Source of the DNA: Pseudoalteromonas lipolytica
Lineage (GTDB): Bacteria; Pseudomonadota; Gammaproteobacteria; Enterobacterales; Alteromonadaceae
NCBI RefSeq assembly: GCF_001306915.1
Contig: NZ_LJTC01000008.1
Span: 248,001-312,000, forward strand
Reading direction: 5' to 3'
Length of the DNA: 64,000 nucleotides
Made by a program: the position numbers and the translations under genes. How positions within the stretch are numbered: position 1 is the first letter of the stretch; every line of letters starts with the position of its first letter. This document shows positions 62,156 through 64,000 of this stretch, piece after piece. The notes below the pieces were generated by a model. The model made no database searches. It was not told the origin of the DNA and saw only the letters and a program-made list of their open reading frames with translations.

Positions 62156-64000
62156 ATGAAATTGATGCTACATACATTCACCGCTATAGGGCTAGCTTTA
62201 GCGCTAACCGCTTGTGGTGGAGGTGGTGGTAACGACGATAGCACCCCTGTTGTTGTTGAACAAAAACCGACGGCTGTTATCACTAGCAGTACAGAACAAA
62301 CAACGTTTTCACTTAAAGATGGTGCAGTACAAATTCAACTAAGTGCTGATCAAAGTAGTAGCGCAGATAACAAAGAACTTAGTTATCAATGGCAACTTAT
62401 TTCTCGCCCAGAACAAAGTGAAGCGGCTTTAACCAGTAACGATAGTCTTAGCACCGATTTTGTGGCTGATCTTCCTGGTGAATATGTCATTAGTCTTATT
62501 GTTAATGATGGTGTTAATAACAGTGAAGCAACACGCATTACTTTTAATGCAACATCACCATATCCGACAGCAATCACTGAGCCTGTATACAGTGTAAGTT
62601 TGGGCACAACGAGTGTCGGCCTAGATGCAAGTGCTAGTTTACCTCCAACAGGCGAGACAGGCAGTTTAGATTATCAATGGAAGATTGTTGAAAAACCGGC
62701 TGAGAGTGCGGGTTATTTAAGCAATGAAACACTTAGTTTAGCTACTCTATTTGTTGATGTAGCTGGAGATTACAAACTAGAGTTAGTTGTTTATTACGGA
62801 AATATTGCCAGTGAACCAAAAACGGTTACCGTAACTGTTTCATCAGGTAATGCTCCACCTGTTGCGATTGCTGATGATGTGACGATTAAGCTTGGGCAAA
62901 CAGTCACGCTTGATGCATCACAAAGTAATGACCCTGAAGGAGCGTCTTTACAATACCGTTGGAAATGGGCTTACAGTCCTGTTGAACCTGATGCTATTCC
63001 ATTACCTGAATTAACAGGAAGAACAACAGATACACTTACTTTTACGCCAGCTGCAGCGGGAGAGTATTCATTGGTACTGTTTGTGTTTGATGGTGCAAGA
63101 AAAAGCGAAGAGCGTGAAGTTCTTGTAACTGTAGAGAAAGATCCTGAGTCTAATGAAAACAAAGCACCCGTTGGCGAGTTACTCGCAACAGGCTATTTCC
63201 CTTCTTATAGTATTGGTGAACAAGAAGTTGGTTTACGCGCTGAGTTTAATTTTTCAGGCTATGATCCAGAAGGTGAAGCACTGCAAATAATCAGTGCGGA
63301 ACTTATAGAAAAGCCAGAAACAAGTACTGTTGAGTTAGTTGATATTGGTTCTTGGAAGCCAATGGGCAAAAAGATCCAAAAGCTTGATGTTGAAGGCATG
63401 TATAAAGTACGAATGGTTGTATCTGATGGTGTTAATCAACTAACAACCAATGCAACAATGGAAGCTAAAATTGGTAATGTTAATGGGCAGCCTTCAACAC
63501 GCGGTGTAGATGCTCAATCTAAATCAGTTATTGTAGGTGATGCACTCGTATTCGATGCATCAAGTGAAGACCCAAATGATGATCCAATGACATTCCATTG
63601 GGAACTTGTTGATCGTCCAGATGGCAGTAACGCGGTTATTGAGCCAGTTATTGAACCTGAAACCCAAGAGTATCGCCGTGCTCGCGTGGTAACTGACGTA
63701 CCAGGCTCATATACTGCGCGCTTGATTGTTGAAGATGACCGCGGACTTTTTGCAAAAACTTATGCAGAAGATGATGGCCTTGCAAAACTTACCAATACTG
63801 CGCCTGAAATTCGTTCTGTTGTGTGGGCACGTAGCTGGGGAAGACTACAGCCAGGTGAAGATTACTATCAAATCTTACCGTGCATGTCATTATTACATCG
63901 CCCTGTTACGGTTGATGCTGATGGTGACGAAGTATTCACCCATGAAGAGTTAATTAGCACGCCTGAAGGTGGAGAATTCACAAGTTATCCTGATGAAGCT
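62156..64000 (+). CDS. Repeat lipoprotein with PKD/cadherin-like domains (3' end beyond window)
   Basis: At least 615 aa; the frame is open to the right edge. AAGGAG lies 6 nt before the ATG. The signal ends in a lipobox (LALTACGGGGG, Cys at ~20), so the protein is lipid-anchored, possibly at the cell surface. A run of beta-sandwich repeats follows, each of 80-110 aa and of PKD/REJ type (SYQWQLISRPEQSEAAL, ASQSNDPEGASLQYRWKW, FDASSEDPNDDPMTFHWELV). It starts 29 nt after the second receptor and is probably co-transcribed, so it may be a surface partner of that receptor. Function is unknown. Confidence 0.8.
   Translation, partial: MKLMLHTFTAIGLALALTACGGGGGNDDSTPVVVEQKPTAVITSSTEQTTFSLKDGAVQIQLSADQSSSADNKELSYQWQLISRPEQSEAALTSNDSLSTDFVADLPGEYVISLIVNDGVNNSEATRITFNATSPYPTAITEPVYSVSLGTTSVGLDASASLPPTGETGSLDYQWKIVEKPAESAGYLSNETLSLATLFVDVAGDYKLELVVYYGNIASEPKTVTVTVSSGNAPPVAIADDVTIKLGQTVTLDASQSNDPEGASLQYRWKWAYSPVEPDAIPLPELTGRTTDTLTFTPAAAGEYSLVLFVFDGARKSEEREVLVTVEKDPESNENKAPVGELLATGYFPSYSIGEQEVGLRAEFNFSGYDPEGEALQIISAELIEKPETSTVELVDIGSWKPMGKKIQKLDVEGMYKVRMVVSDGVNQLTTNATMEAKIGNVNGQPSTRGVDAQSKSVIVGDALVFDASSEDPNDDPMTFHWELVDRPDGSNAVIEPVIEPETQEYRRARVVTDVPGSYTARLIVEDDRGLFAKTYAEDDGLAKLTNTAPEIRSVVWARSWGRLQPGEDYYQILPCMSLLHRPVTVDADGDEVFTHEELISTPEGGEFTSYPDEA

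Noticed and set aside
1..64000. tRNA, rRNA, CRISPR array, transposase or prophage genes
   Set aside because: None was recognisable; repeats seen are hairpins or the single MITE-like element.

Overview
The window looks like a chromosomal segment of a marine gammaproteobacterium of the Alteromonadales, most likely Pseudoalteromonas or a close relative. The evidence is a moderately AT-rich sequence, the gene order rlmN-pilW-rodZ-ispG-hisS-yfgM-bamB, many TonB-dependent and GlyGly-CTERM-type surface proteins, and protein matches that I recognise by eye. No database search was possible. I saw no rRNA, tRNA, CRISPR array, transposase or phage gene.

Layout. Positions 1-8351 hold a conserved core block on the minus strand: bamB (cut by the left edge), yfgM, hisS, ispG, rodZ, a pilW with C-terminal LysM domains, rlmN, then ndk. 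Positions 8352-10504 hold a probable frameshifted small gene and trhP (tRNA hydroxylation) behind a well-placed FNR-type promoter. Positions 10543-21353 are accessory genes: three AraC regulators, two paralogous cysteine-nucleophile hydrolases, EamA and LysE exporters, Rrf2 and DeoR regulators, a YbjJ-like MFS transporter and a DUF417 (RclC-like) membrane protein. Positions 21392-30477 are a redox/electrophile-defence region: an unusual aldo-keto reductase/MDR fusion, a luciferase-like oxidoreductase, LtrA, a cupin, a peroxiredoxin-like protein, MdaB, HxlR and LysR regulators, a flavodoxin/SnoaL fusion and an ankyrin protein. Positions 30562-32663 carry a fatty acid desaturase and its ferredoxin-type reductase under two FabR/DesT-like operators. 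Positions 32987-42210 encode a signalling module: a REC-PAS-GGDEF-EAL protein, a Tat-exported PotD-like binding protein with no permease, and two hybrid histidine kinases, the second with an Hpt domain.

The most striking region is 42507-64000, a Fur-controlled heme acquisition locus. On the minus strand exbB-exbD-tonB-heme oxygenase-DUF454 supply energy and break down heme. Divergently, an ECF sigma/FecR pair precedes a HasR-type receptor, the HasA hemophore and its type I exporter HasD/HasE. Two GloVer-repeat proteins with GlyGly-CTERM-like tails sit on either side of hasA inside this operon. They are not part of the classical has systems and suggest surface-anchored partners of the hemophore. 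A second ECF sigma/FecR pair with its own Fur-boxed promoter precedes a second transducing receptor, which lacks the histidines expected of a heme-binding HasR, and a repeat lipoprotein cut by the right edge. TolC (HasF) is not in the window.

The genes fit together as follows. Low iron would relieve Fur at 45972-45990 and 57787-57805 and raise the two sigma factors. Receptor occupancy would then be signalled through the STN domains and FecR proteins to the sigma factors, which switch on the receptors and the hemophore operon. Imported heme would be opened by the heme oxygenase.
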